Shown here piece after piece: positions 1 through 9,344 of a stretch of DNA of 64,000 nucleotides. Where the stretch lies: the NCBI GenBank assembly GCA_947591475.1, contig CANQDE010000006.1, forward strand, positions 50,140 through 114,139, read 5' to 3'. This stretch comes from an uncultured Alistipes sp. (GTDB taxonomy: Bacteria; Bacteroidota; Bacteroidia; Bacteroidales; Rikenellaceae). Numbering within the stretch: the first letter of the stretch is position 1; the number at the start of each line of letters is the position of its first letter. The translations under genes were made by a program, and so were the position numbers. The notes under the pieces are model-generated. The model was not told the DNA's origin, made no database searches, and saw only the letters and a list, made by a program, of their open reading frames with translations.

Positions 1-57
1 CCCTATTGGACGGACTCGCTCGAAAAGTGTATTCGGCGATTGGCAGAAAAGTCTTGA
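1..57 (+). CDS. rfbD: dTDP-4-dehydrorhamnose reductase, C-terminal end only
   Basis: The first 57 bases read as an open frame from the window edge to a TGA stop and encode PYWTDSLEKCIRRLAEKS. A Pro-Tyr-Trp-x-(D/E)-Ser-Leu ending is typical of RmlD/RfbD, the last enzyme of dTDP-L-rhamnose synthesis. The next gene, 26 bases on, is rfbB of the same pathway, which supports the call. Only 18 residues are visible, so the assignment rests on this short motif and on context. Confidence 0.6.
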   Translation, partial: PYWTDSLEKCIRRLAEKS

Positions 58-83
58 TTTTTTCTAAATTCAAAATTCTATTC

Positions 84-1217
84 ATGAAGCGCAGTATCCT
101 GATAACGGGCGGTGCCGGATTTATCGGCTCGCATGTTGTGCGGTTGTTCGTTAAAAAATATCCCGATTATCGGATCGTCAATCTCGACAAACTGACCTAT
201 GCCGGCAATCTGGCCAATCTGAAAGATGTCGAAAACGAACCCAACTATACGTTCGTAAAGGCCGATATTTGCGATTTCCCGAAAATGCAGGAAGTGCTTG
301 CGCAGTATCGGATCGACGGTATCATTCACCTCGCGGCCGAGAGCCACGTCGATCGCAGTATCAAGGATCCGTTCACGTTCGCGCGTACCAATGTCATGGG
401 TACGTTGACGCTGTTGCAGGCGGCCAAACTCTACTGGGAAAGTTTGCCGGAAAAATACGAAGGCAAACGGTTCTACCATATTTCGACGGATGAAGTGTAC
501 GGCGCATTGGAGTTGACTCATCCCGAAGGTATCGAACCGCCGTTTACAACGACGGCTTCGTCGAGCGAGCACCATTTGGCTTACGGCAAGGCGTTTTTTT
601 ACGAAGATACGAAGTACAACCCGCACAGTCCGTACAGTGCAAGCAAGGCGAGCAGCGACCACTTCGTGCGGGCGTTCCACGATACTTACGGCATGCCGAC
701 TATCGTTACGAATTGTTCGAACAATTACGGCCCTTATCAGTTCCCCGAAAAATTGATTCCGTTGTTTATCAACAATATCCGTCATCGCAAGCCGTTGCCT
801 GTTTACGGTAAGGGTGAGAATGTGCGCGACTGGCTTTACGTCGAAGACCATGCGCGGGCCATTGACCTGATTTTCCACAAAGGCAAGGTCTCCGAAACCT
901 ATAATATCGGTGGATTCAACGAGTGGAAAAACATCGACCTCATCAAGGTGCTCATCAAGACTGTCGACCGTCTGTTGGGTAACCCGGAGGGATATTCGCT
1001 CGACTTAATTACCTACGTTACTGACCGTGCCGGCCACGATTTGCGGTACGCTATCGACTCCTCGAAATTGCAGCGGGAGCTCGGTTGGGAACCGTCGTTG
1101 CAGTTCGAGGAGGGCATTGAAAAGACGGTGCGGTGGTACCTCGACCATCAGGCTTGGATGGACAACATCACCAGCGGCGAATACGAAAAGTATTACGAGG
1201 AGATGTATGCTCAATGA
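84..1217 (+). CDS. rfbB: dTDP-glucose 4,6-dehydratase
   Basis: An extended short-chain dehydrogenase that converts dTDP-D-glucose to dTDP-4-keto-6-deoxyglucose, the second step to dTDP-L-rhamnose, in the cytosol. The 377-residue protein has the NAD-binding GGAGFIGS motif at residues 9-16, the Thr-Asp-Glu triad at about 135-137 (STDEVYG) and the catalytic YxxxK at Tyr184/Lys188 (YSASK). An upstream in-frame start at 6 is rejected because it would overlap the rfbD end and add residues before the canonical MKRSILITGG start. It sits at the GC-richer left flank of the polysaccharide cluster and supplies rhamnose precursor to it. Confidence 0.95.
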   Translation: MKRSILITGGAGFIGSHVVRLFVKKYPDYRIVNLDKLTYAGNLANLKDVENEPNYTFVKADICDFPKMQEVLAQYRIDGIIHLAAESHVDRSIKDPFTFARTNVMGTLTLLQAAKLYWESLPEKYEGKRFYHISTDEVYGALELTHPEGIEPPFTTTASSSEHHLAYGKAFFYEDTKYNPHSPYSASKASSDHFVRAFHDTYGMPTIVTNCSNNYGPYQFPEKLIPLFINNIRHRKPLPVYGKGENVRDWLYVEDHARAIDLIFHKGKVSETYNIGGFNEWKNIDLIKVLIKTVDRLLGNPEGYSLDLITYVTDRAGHDLRYAIDSSKLQRELGWEPSLQFEEGIEKTVRWYLDHQAWMDNITSGEYEKYYEEMYAQ

Positions 1218-1232
1218 TAGAACGTTATACTG

Positions 1233-2552
1233 ATGGATTTGGATATAAGGAGTGGCAAGGCCGTGAAAAATATCGTATTTTCCTTTTTATTGAAAGGAGG
1301 GTCGATATTGGTGTCATTATTTATCGTGCCAATTACGCTCGATTATTTGAATCCCTATGAATATGGCATTTGGTTGACATTGAGTTCCGTTTTATCTTGG
1401 ATATATATTTTTGATATAGGACTGGGAAACGGATTGCGGAACAAATTGACCGAGGCATTGGCGGTCGGTGATTTGAAATTGGCAAAAATATATGTAAGTA
1501 CTGCCTTTTTTTATATGGCGGTTATTGTTCTTATATTTTATTTTTTGTATCTTTTCTTGCATTATTGGATCGATTGGTACTCGATATTGAATGTTGATGT
1601 AATAAAAGTACCGGATTTAAATTCAATCATTATTCTTGTCCTTTCTTTTTTTTGTGTCGGCTTTTTGTTCAGATTGGTAGGGAATGTCTATATGGCATAT
1701 CAAGTGCCTGCCGTGAATGATCTATTGGTTTTCTTGGGAAATCTATTTTCATTATTGATCATTTTTGTTTGTAGTAAAATGACCGCCGGATCATTAAAAA
1801 CAGTGTCGATAGTTTTTTCGGTTGTGCCGGCTTTCGTATATATTTTAGCATATCCGATAACATTTAAGCTATACAGAGAAATCGCACCAAGTTGGAAATG
1901 GATAAAAAAAAGATATTTCGGAACGTTGGTATCGTTAGGCGGAAAGTTTTTTGTCGTTCAGATTGCATGTTTGGTCGTTTTTATGACATCCAATTTAATC
2001 ATATCCAACTTATTCGGACCTCAGGAAGTTACCCCGTATAATATAGCCTTCAAGTATTTTTCCGTATTGACAATGGGTTTTACAATTGTGATAACTCCGT
2101 TTTGGTCGGCAATAACAGAGGCGTATACGTTGAATGATATGATGTGGATACGAACGAATATCCGAAATCTAGTATTTGTTTGGGCAGGCTTCGTATTGCT
2201 GTCGATTGCGATGCTCATTATTTCTCCATATGTTTATTCAGTATGGGTGGGAGCAGCGGTGAAAATACCGATGTCGTTGTCGGTTTTTTGTGCTGTTTAT
2301 GTCAGTATCGTCAATTGGAACAATCTCTTTGCTTATATGATCAACGGAATCGGGAAATTGCACATACAGTTGATACTGGCTGTCGTACAAGGCATTTTGT
2401 TCGTCCCGTTAGCCATATGGTGCGGTAAAAGTTTGGGGGTTACGGGGGTTCTTGTTGCATTGTGCCTGTGTTTATTTATCAGCGCAATCGGCAATCCAAT
2501 TCAATGCTGGAAAATCGTCAATAAGAAGGCGACTGGAATTTGGAATAAATAA
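1233..2552 (+). CDS. Wzx-type polysaccharide flippase (MATE/MOP superfamily)
   Basis: A 439-residue hydrophobic protein with about twelve membrane segments, beginning SGKAVKNIVFSFLLKGGSILVSLF, the usual N-terminus of oligosaccharide-lipid flippases. Family members move undecaprenyl-linked repeat units from the cytoplasmic to the periplasmic face of the inner membrane. It lies just after rfbB and ahead of the glycosyltransferases and the Wzy-like gene, as in Wzx/Wzy-dependent clusters. The DNA is visibly AT-richer than rfbB. Flippases diverge too far to predict the substrate from sequence. Confidence 0.85.
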   Translation: MDLDIRSGKAVKNIVFSFLLKGGSILVSLFIVPITLDYLNPYEYGIWLTLSSVLSWIYIFDIGLGNGLRNKLTEALAVGDLKLAKIYVSTAFFYMAVIVLIFYFLYLFLHYWIDWYSILNVDVIKVPDLNSIIILVLSFFCVGFLFRLVGNVYMAYQVPAVNDLLVFLGNLFSLLIIFVCSKMTAGSLKTVSIVFSVVPAFVYILAYPITFKLYREIAPSWKWIKKRYFGTLVSLGGKFFVVQIACLVVFMTSNLIISNLFGPQEVTPYNIAFKYFSVLTMGFTIVITPFWSAITEAYTLNDMMWIRTNIRNLVFVWAGFVLLSIAMLIISPYVYSVWVGAAVKIPMSLSVFCAVYVSIVNWNNLFAYMINGIGKLHIQLILAVVQGILFVPLAIWCGKSLGVTGVLVALCLCLFISAIGNPIQCWKIVNKKATGIWNK

Positions 2553-2563
2553 AAATTCATAGA

Positions 2564-3790
2564 ATGAAAATCTTGATTTTAGGAGCAGGCGTTACCGGGT
2601 TGTCCATAGGGAAATTATTGCATGAAGAGCATGATGTAACGATCTTGGAAAAAGATTCGCAAATAGGAGGAATCGCTAAAACCAAACAAGTTGAAAATGT
2701 TACTTATCATACGGTAGGCGGACATTGTTTTAATTCCAAATATCTTGATGTCCTGTCTTTTGTTTTCAATGTTTTAGACAAGGATCAATGGCATAAGATA
2801 ACACGTAAATCGACGATCAATTTGGGTCCGTATAACATCGATTATCCGATCGAATACTCTGTACGCCAAATATATGATCATGATCCAGACTTGGCTTTTG
2901 AAATAACGAGAGATTTTCTATCTGCTCGGGACGATAATCGCTATCTGAATTTGGAAGAATGGTTTCGGAAAAAATTCGGTAATAAATTGAGCGATTTGTA
3001 TTTTATTCCTTATAATACGAAAATATGGGGACGCTCTCCTATGCAAATGAGTTCTCAATGGGTTCAAGACAAACTTCCTGTTCCTAATAAAAAAGTTTTT
3101 TTTGAATCTTTAATGGAGAGACGCGTAGATACGATGCCTCACGCTCAATTTTATTACCCTAATTCCAATGACCAACAGACTTTTATCGATGCATTATCGT
3201 GCGGGCTGAATATCATTTGCAATAAATCGGTTCGGGAGATAAAACGTTGCGGAGACAAATGGTTGGTAAATGCGCAATATGAGTCCGATCTGGTAATTAG
3301 CACAATACCTTTGAATGTATTGCCTTTTTGCTTGGTCGATGCTCCTCAGTTCGTTTTGGATTGTGCAAGAAAGTTGAAATATAACAAGGTGTCCAATGTT
3401 TTATGGGAGAGCTGCCCGACTAAGGATACATGGACCTATCAACCGTCGAACGATTCTATTTTTCATCGCTATATTCATATCGGCAATTATTATTTGCCTA
3501 ACCGAAATTATACGATAACGGAGTGTGTCGGAGCCAGAAGTTACGAAGAAATGGTAGAACAAGGAGCACGTGATCCGTTTTTAATCCGACCGCTTGATTA
3601 TCACGTCTCGGATCATGCTTATGTCGTATTTGATGAAAATAGGGACAAGGCGGTTGATACGATTCTGGGTTATTTGAGATCAGTCGGTCTAATTTCTATC
3701 GGACGGTTCGGCCAATGGGAATATTTCAATATGGACGTTTGTATTAAACAAAGTATCAATACGTACCATAAAATTAAAAATCAGCTATGA
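2564..3790 (+). CDS. FAD-dependent UDP-galactopyranose-mutase-like protein
   Basis: A 408-residue flavoprotein with an N-terminal dinucleotide-binding motif (GAGVTGLSIG, residues 7-16) and the acidic end of the second strand (LEKDSQIGG). It shares features with UDP-galactopyranose mutase and protoporphyrinogen-oxidase-like proteins: a YFIPYNTKIWGRSP segment mid-protein and a C-terminal GRFGQWEYFNMD segment that parallels the GRF...YxxMD stretch of the mutase. Such proteins occur in polysaccharide clusters and may make UDP-galactofuranose or a related sugar. The match is partial, so the exact reaction is open. Its stop overlaps the start of the next gene by four bases. Confidence 0.6.
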   Translation: MKILILGAGVTGLSIGKLLHEEHDVTILEKDSQIGGIAKTKQVENVTYHTVGGHCFNSKYLDVLSFVFNVLDKDQWHKITRKSTINLGPYNIDYPIEYSVRQIYDHDPDLAFEITRDFLSARDDNRYLNLEEWFRKKFGNKLSDLYFIPYNTKIWGRSPMQMSSQWVQDKLPVPNKKVFFESLMERRVDTMPHAQFYYPNSNDQQTFIDALSCGLNIICNKSVREIKRCGDKWLVNAQYESDLVISTIPLNVLPFCLVDAPQFVLDCARKLKYNKVSNVLWESCPTKDTWTYQPSNDSIFHRYIHIGNYYLPNRNYTITECVGARSYEEMVEQGARDPFLIRPLDYHVSDHAYVVFDENRDKAVDTILGYLRSVGLISIGRFGQWEYFNMDVCIKQSINTYHKIKNQL

Positions 3791-4926
3791 TCGCATTATT
3801 GATAAATGAACTGGATATAAGGGGCGGTACGCACAAGCAGTTCTTGAAGTTGCTGGAATATATGGATCGTCAGGAGGTCGCATTCTATATAATAACCAGA
3901 CGTGTGGATTTCACGAAAACATATCCCGATTTTCAAAAATTCTCGTCGAAAATCGTTTTATTTCCGCAAATTCGAAAGCGTGGGTTGGCGGGGAAAATAT
4001 ATCATTTAATCAAAGACACCTGTACTTTACGAAAATTATTGAAACCGGCGACTGTTGTCAATATCCACGATTGCGGTTTTGAATTGTATTTGCCCGCATT
4101 CATTGGGAAGCGTGTGTATTGGCAATTAAATGATCTTCCTGCATGTTTTCGAGTAGGTGTGTTTAATAAACAGCCTCAAACTTATAAACATCGGTTTATT
4201 CGCAAATATATTCTTTTATTTCGGTCAGTCATTACTGCATTTTCGGTTAATGTAAGCAAGAATCGAGATCGGGTGAAACAATGTTTCAATCGTGATGCTT
4301 TTGTTTTTTATTGCGGAATAGAACCGATTCGGATCAATCGTGACATAGATGCGTCTTTACGAAGATTTCACGATAATGGTATAAGAATCCTTTCGTCAGG
4401 AGTCTTTTTGCCTTATCGGAATTATGAAACGCTGTTGATGGTCGTAGAGAAGTTGTTAAATAAGGGTATAGATGTTCATCTGGATATCATAGGATCGACG
4501 GATTTGGACATCGCTTATTCTAATAAAATAAAATCGCTTGTGAAGGAAAAATCGCTGGAACAAAATGTTTCAATTCATGGGCAGGTGGATGAATGTACTT
4601 TTGCTTCTTTGCATGAAAACGCTGATATTTTTATTTTTATCAATATCGATCAAAGTTGGGGATTGGCTGTATTCGAGGCAATGAGTTGCGGTTTGCCGGT
4701 GATAGTCAGCAAAAGTGTCGGTGCGACGGAAATTTTGTCAGACGGGGAGAATGCAATTTTTGTGAATCCGGTGGATGTCGATGCGATTGTGGAAAAAATT
4801 GCGATGCTAATGAATAGCGAATCCGAATACCTTCGTTTGGTCGGAAATTCCAAAGAATTTTATACTCGTTATACTTGGGACGACGCATATTGCTCCAAGA
4901 TGCTGGCTTTAATGCAAGAAAATTGA
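3787..4926 (+). CDS. Glycosyltransferase family 4 (GT-B fold)
   Basis: A 379-residue cytosolic or membrane-associated glycosyltransferase. The C-terminal half carries the nucleotide-sugar-binding features of GT4: SSGVFLPYRNYETLL, then WGLAVFEAMSCGLPVIVSKSVGATEIL, with Glu of the E-x7-E motif near residues 298-316. The N-terminal acceptor domain begins with a short strand and GGTHKQF, like other GT4 enzymes. It adds one sugar to the lipid-linked repeat unit; donor and linkage cannot be read. Translation is probably coupled to the preceding gene through an ATGA overlap. Confidence 0.85.
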   Translation: MIALLINELDIRGGTHKQFLKLLEYMDRQEVAFYIITRRVDFTKTYPDFQKFSSKIVLFPQIRKRGLAGKIYHLIKDTCTLRKLLKPATVVNIHDCGFELYLPAFIGKRVYWQLNDLPACFRVGVFNKQPQTYKHRFIRKYILLFRSVITAFSVNVSKNRDRVKQCFNRDAFVFYCGIEPIRINRDIDASLRRFHDNGIRILSSGVFLPYRNYETLLMVVEKLLNKGIDVHLDIIGSTDLDIAYSNKIKSLVKEKSLEQNVSIHGQVDECTFASLHENADIFIFINIDQSWGLAVFEAMSCGLPVIVSKSVGATEILSDGENAIFVNPVDVDAIVEKIAMLMNSESEYLRLVGNSKEFYTRYTWDDAYCSKMLALMQEN

Positions 4927-4935
4927 TTGATTTTC

Positions 4936-5658
4936 ATGACTGCTCAACCACTAATTTCGATAGTGACGGTTTCTTTCAACGCTGTTGAAACGATAGAAAA
5001 GACCATATTGTCAGTTGTTAATCAGACGTACCATAATATCGAATATATTATTATTGATGGAGGAAGTACGGATGGAACAGTCAATATTATAAAGAAATAC
5101 TCCGATAAAATCGCTTATTGGGTCAGCGAACCGGATCGAGGCATCTATGATGCCATGAATAAAGGTATAGAGAAGGCAAGCGGGGATTATATATATTTTA
5201 TAGGTTCCGATGATCAATTATTAGATAATGCTATTTTACAAATAGTACATAGGATCGATGAAAAAGCTATTTATTATGGCAATGTATATATGGTAAAAAG
5301 AAGAAAAGTATATAATGGTAGGTTTTCATCTTTCCAAATGGTTGTTAGGAATATACCTCATCAAGCGACTTTTTATCCGGCAATATATCTCAAAATGAAT
5401 AACTTCAATTTAAGATATAGGTATTTAGCTGATTATTTCCTTAATCTGAAAGCTTGGAAGGAAATAAATTTTGAGTACGTTCCAATAATTGTTGCCAAAT
5501 ATAATGACGATAGTACTTCTTCGAATTGTGTTGATTCTTGTTTTGAGAAAGATCGTTTTTATATAATGAGGAAATTCCTCCCTTGGTATTGTTATCCATA
5601 TATTATAGTTCGACGAATTAGAACTTTAATCAGAGTTTTTTTGTATGAACAACTATGA
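4936..5658 (+). CDS. Glycosyltransferase family 2
   Basis: A 240-residue GT-A enzyme. The N-terminus has SIVTVSFNAVETIEKTI, then IIIDGGSTDGTV and, near residue 95, GSDD as the metal- and donor-binding DxD equivalent, all classic GT2 marks. The short form with EPDRGIYDAMNKGI resembles WcaA-like enzymes of colanic-acid and O-antigen clusters. A TTG at 4927 abuts the preceding stop; the ATG at 4936 is preferred because it gives the usual short lead into the first strand. It overlaps the polymerase gene by 14 bases. Confidence 0.85.
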   Translation: MTAQPLISIVTVSFNAVETIEKTILSVVNQTYHNIEYIIIDGGSTDGTVNIIKKYSDKIAYWVSEPDRGIYDAMNKGIEKASGDYIYFIGSDDQLLDNAILQIVHRIDEKAIYYGNVYMVKRRKVYNGRFSSFQMVVRNIPHQATFYPAIYLKMNNFNLRYRYLADYFLNLKAWKEINFEYVPIIVAKYNDDSTSSNCVDSCFEKDRFYIMRKFLPWYCYPYIIVRRIRTLIRVFLYEQL

Positions 5659-6940
5659 GTTCTTATTGACATTAGGCGATCATTTGGAATTATATATATT
5701 GAATTTATTATTTAGCATTTTCATATATTATTTCATTTTCAGGAAGTATGTATTAAATATTTTAGATCCTCTGTTTATTGCATTATTGGGATCTGCAATC
5801 GGTTTTGCTACAGTTAATTTCCTATTTTGGTGCGATCTGATAAAACCATTTTATTTTTTTAGTTATATATTAACACAAACATCGTACATCCTTTCTTTTT
5901 GTTTTTATGCTCGTAGAAAAAGGCTGAAAAAAACGAAAATCGTAACTTCCACTGATAATGACAGAAGTTTATTGGGAGTATATGTGCTAATAGCATGTTT
6001 GGATTGTTTGCTTCAATTTGTCGTGTATAAAATGGAAGGAATTCCTTTATTTAAGGAATCTCGGTTGGAAACATTTATTGGTGGAAGCGGCTTTGGTCTT
6101 ATTAACAGATTTATAACGGTATTGCGATTTATCGCGATTTATTTATCTTTTTATTTCTGGAATAAAAATTATAGATTCATAAAAAAGTATATTATTTTAT
6201 ATTTTGTATGTGTATTGCTGTTTGCGATACTATCCGGTTCAAAATCGGGGGTATTGGCTATTGTTTCATATTATATATGTTATTTGATTGCGAATCATAA
6301 AGTTCAATCGCTTTCTTTGAATACGAAATATTTGTTCGCTGGAATAATTGTTATGACAATATTAGGATTGTATATCAAATATGATTCTGTAAGTCTTGCT
6401 TGTTATATGCTTTTGGAAAGAGTGGTGTTTTATGGTGATGTTTATTGGCAGTCATACCCCAATGATATGATCTATGCTGTAGCACCGGAGGGGAATTGGT
6501 TTACGGCTTTGTTTGCTGATTTCTTAGGGGCCTTCCGTTTTGTTACATGGGATGATTTACCGGATCCGTTGGGACGATACCTTTTTTCTGCACTCAATCA
6601 ATCAGATCTTGTAATGGGATGTAATCCGCGGCATAATGTTTTTGGGCTCTATTATATGGGGCCATATTTCAGTCCATTGTTTTCTGCATGCATAGGTGGC
6701 CTATTGGGAAGAGTGTACAATAGATTATATCATATGCCCGAAAAGAATTCTGTTTGGATAAAGATTGCTTGGGTCTATATGTATATTTGTTTATTGTCTG
6801 CCGAAGTGGATCCGGTAATGTGCATTTCATTTGTGAGTTCGTTTTTGATGACGATGCCCATTGTGCTGATTCTGATAATTTTAGCTTTATATATTACAAA
6901 ACGTGGGAACATCGATAATTATAGTGAATTACAACACTAG
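5645..6940 (+). CDS. Wzy-like O-antigen/EPS polymerase
   Basis: A 431-residue integral membrane protein with about ten to twelve hydrophobic segments and a large periplasmic loop between about residues 255 and 340. SGSKSG and NPRHNVFGLYYMGPYFS in or near that loop are typical of oligosaccharide repeat-unit polymerases. Wzy joins flipped repeat units in the periplasm. Position and topology make this the only polymerase candidate in the cluster. The gene is strongly AT-rich and overlaps the preceding glycosyltransferase by 14 bases and the following one by 38, suggesting coupled translation. Confidence 0.8.
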   Translation: MNNYEFLLTLGDHLELYILNLLFSIFIYYFIFRKYVLNILDPLFIALLGSAIGFATVNFLFWCDLIKPFYFFSYILTQTSYILSFCFYARRKRLKKTKIVTSTDNDRSLLGVYVLIACLDCLLQFVVYKMEGIPLFKESRLETFIGGSGFGLINRFITVLRFIAIYLSFYFWNKNYRFIKKYIILYFVCVLLFAILSGSKSGVLAIVSYYICYLIANHKVQSLSLNTKYLFAGIIVMTILGLYIKYDSVSLACYMLLERVVFYGDVYWQSYPNDMIYAVAPEGNWFTALFADFLGAFRFVTWDDLPDPLGRYLFSALNQSDLVMGCNPRHNVFGLYYMGPYFSPLFSACIGGLLGRVYNRLYHMPEKNSVWIKIAWVYMYICLLSAEVDPVMCISFVSSFLMTMPIVLILIILALYITKRGNIDNYSELQH

Positions 6941-7766
6941 AGACCTGTTGTTCAATTGTATAACTTCGATATATGCTACACAGACAAAATCGGCGTGGGA
7001 GATTATCGTTGTAGATAATGCTTCGACGGATGGGTCCGTCGAAATGTTGGAAAAAAAATTCCCGGAGGTTAGATGTATTAAAAATACAGAAAATAAAGGA
7101 TTTGGATATGCGAATAATCAGGGAATTTCGGTTTCCAGATATGAATATCTATTATTGCTTAATTCAGATACTATTGTCCAAAAAGACATAATTTCGGTTA
7201 TGAAAAAGTTTATGGATAATAATTTATTATGTGGCGGAATAACTCCGGAAATTCTATTTGAAGATGGTAGCAAACAAGCAACTTATGGAAATTTTCCTAC
7301 GATTAAGTATTTTTTATTAAATGCATTGGGCATATTTCATTTACTTCCTTTAAAATATCGCTTATCACATGCTTTGGGCCTTGCGGTGAATTTTACTATA
7401 CCTCAGGAAGTTCCGCATATTTTAGGAGTTTGCATGTATTTAAGAAAAAGTATTGTCAAGGAAGTTGGAGGCTTTGATGAAGATTATTTTTTGTATTTCG
7501 AAGAAACTGACTTGTGCTATAGGGTGCGACAACGAGGATTTTCTTTTTGGGTACTTCCTCAAATTTCCGTATTGCATTTATTAAGCAAATCTTCTTCATC
7601 CAGTTTATTCAAGACTAAAAACTTATTGATGAGCAGAATGCTATATTTTAGAAAAAGAAATGCTAACGGTATTTGGATTATTGCTTTAATATCGTATTTG
7701 AAATTATTGATAATGTCGGTTAAAAATAGAGATTTTCAATATCTAAAAATTGGGAGATATTTATGA
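6903..7766 (+). CDS. Glycosyltransferase family 2, rhamnosyltransferase-like
   Basis: A 287-residue GT2 enzyme starting at GTG (6903): SIIIVNYNTRDLLFNCITSI, then VVDNASTDGSVEML, NKGFGYANNQGI and NSDT as the metal-binding region. The pattern NYN...VDNASxDGS...NxGFxxANN is that of WbbL/RfbF-type rhamnosyltransferases, which fits the dTDP-rhamnose genes at the left end. YFLYFEETDLCYRVRQRG near residues 197-214 is the conserved acceptor-side motif. The 38-base overlap with the polymerase gene is large, but both frames are clearly coding. Confidence 0.85.
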   Translation: MGTSIIIVNYNTRDLLFNCITSIYATQTKSAWEIIVVDNASTDGSVEMLEKKFPEVRCIKNTENKGFGYANNQGISVSRYEYLLLLNSDTIVQKDIISVMKKFMDNNLLCGGITPEILFEDGSKQATYGNFPTIKYFLLNALGIFHLLPLKYRLSHALGLAVNFTIPQEVPHILGVCMYLRKSIVKEVGGFDEDYFLYFEETDLCYRVRQRGFSFWVLPQISVLHLLSKSSSSSLFKTKNLLMSRMLYFRKRNANGIWIIALISYLKLLIMSVKNRDFQYLKIGRYL

Positions 7767-8476
7767 TACCTAAAATAATTCATTTCTGTTGGCTTAGTGG
7801 CGATCCATATCCGCCTTTGAATATCAAATGTTTGGAATCTTGGCGGAAGATATTGCCGGATTATAAAATGATGTTGTGGGATACGCATCGAATAGATGTT
7901 AATTCCAATATCTGGTTGAAGCAAAGTTATGAAAATAAAAAATATGCATTTGCGGCAGACTATATAAGATTTTATGCTTTATATAATTTTGGTGGAATTT
8001 ATTTGGATATGGATGTAGAGGTTCTGAAAACCTTTGACCCACTTCTAAATAGCAAAAATATAATAGGCTCAGAAGTTAGTGGAGATATCGAAGCCGCCGT
8101 TATTGGTGCAGAAAAAGGGTGCGATTGGATAAAAAGATGTCTTATGTATTATGAAAATCGATCATTTATTAAATCCGATGGCACCTTTGATATGCAACCT
8201 GTCCCGTTGTTGATTAAATCTATCATAAAAAAAGAAAACGATATAGAGGTTAAACCGTATTATTATTTTTCGCCTAAAAATTATAATATCGGGAAGGTAA
8301 ATTTATCCGATGAAACATATTGCATCCACCATTTTGATGGGAAATGGATCCCTAAAGGATCAATGTATTCTCTTAATAAAAACATTCATATTATTTTATA
8401 CTATATTTTAGGTCGTGTCGGTCATAACAAATTTGTTTCTTTAATTCGAGGTTTGAAAGCATTGTTTAGTAAATGA
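7763..8476 (+). CDS. Glycosyltransferase family 32 (Och1/capsule type)
   Basis: A 237-residue protein opening with IPKIIHFCWLSGDPYPP, the hallmark IPK-IH-W start of GT32 (the DXD-sugar-binding family with Och1). The donor-binding DxD is in GGIYLDMDVEVL at about residues 73-84, after ADYIRFYALYNFGG. It adds a sugar to the repeat unit on the cytoplasmic side. Start and previous stop overlap by four bases (ATGA). The size matches small bacterial GT32 proteins of capsule clusters. The substrate is not readable. Confidence 0.85.
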   Translation: MIPKIIHFCWLSGDPYPPLNIKCLESWRKILPDYKMMLWDTHRIDVNSNIWLKQSYENKKYAFAADYIRFYALYNFGGIYLDMDVEVLKTFDPLLNSKNIIGSEVSGDIEAAVIGAEKGCDWIKRCLMYYENRSFIKSDGTFDMQPVPLLIKSIIKKENDIEVKPYYYFSPKNYNIGKVNLSDETYCIHHFDGKWIPKGSMYSLNKNIHIILYYILGRVGHNKFVSLIRGLKALFSK

Positions 8477-8524
8477 TATTTGTGTTATTCTAACAATTAA
8501 AAATACCAATTCGTGGGATTTAAT

Positions 8525-9337
8525 ATGCAACAGTTTTCTGTTTTAATATCTGTTTTTTATAAAGAATATCCGGCGTTTTTGAGACAGGCCCTTCATAGTA
8601 TTTGGTATGAGCAAACTTTAAAACCAACCGAAATAGTTTTGGTAAAAGATGGCCCGTTAACAAAGGAATTGGATAATGTAATTGAAGATGCGATGAGAGA
8701 AATGCCTTTGAAAACTGTTATATTACCCACAAATCAAGGGCTAGGAGTGGCATTGAACGAAGGATTAAAAAATTGCACTTATGATATTGTCGCGCGGATG
8801 GATAGTGATGATATTGCTATGCCGAACCGTTTTTCTATAGAATTTTCTTATTTGGAGAACCATCCGAATGTGGATGTAGTCGGTGCATGGATTACGGAAT
8901 TTGAAGATGATCCATCAGAAGAGCTTTCGAAACGAAAAGTCCCTGAGAATCATGTGGATATATGTCATTATGCAAAAAGTCGGTGTCCTATTAATCACCC
9001 GGTAGTGATGTTCCGAAAATCTGCGGTTGAAAAAGCCGGCGGTTATCAACATTGTTTTTTATTGGAAGACTATTGGTTATGGGTTCGTATGTTAATACAA
9101 GGAGCTCGGTTTTACAATATACCGCAATCTTTGCTTTGGTTTCGTACCTCACCAGATATGTTTAGGCGTCGTGCAGGCTTACGATATGTAAAATCAGAAG
9201 TTCAATTTCAGTATCGATTATTAAAAATTGGATTTATATCACCTTTGCAATATATTAAAAATATTAGTATTAGATTTTGTTTTCGGTTAATTCCCAATAG
9301 ACTACGTATGCTTTTGTATAAAAAATTTTTAAGATAG
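8525..9337 (+). CDS. Glycosyltransferase family 2 (AmsE-like)
   Basis: A 270-residue GT2 enzyme: [43 protein letters not shown], then [14 protein letters not shown] with the DSDD donor site. The MDSDDIAxPxRF block is typical of amylovoran-type AmsE and beta-1,3-galactosyltransferase-like enzymes. The start could also be GTG at 8513, which adds four residues; ATG at 8525 gives the family's usual lead. It is the last gene of the AT-rich interior, and the base composition rises sharply at gmd seven bases downstream. Confidence 0.85.
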   Translation: MQQFSVLISVFYKEYPAFLRQALHSIWYEQTLKPTEIVLVKDGPLTKELDNVIEDAMREMPLKTVILPTNQGLGVALNEGLKNCTYDIVARMDSDDIAMPNRFSIEFSYLENHPNVDVVGAWITEFEDDPSEELSKRKVPENHVDICHYAKSRCPINHPVVMFRKSAVEKAGGYQHCFLLEDYWLWVRMLIQGARFYNIPQSLLWFRTSPDMFRRRAGLRYVKSEVQFQYRLLKIGFISPLQYIKNISIRFCFRLIPNRLRMLLYKKFLR

Positions 9338-9344
9338 TAAGATT

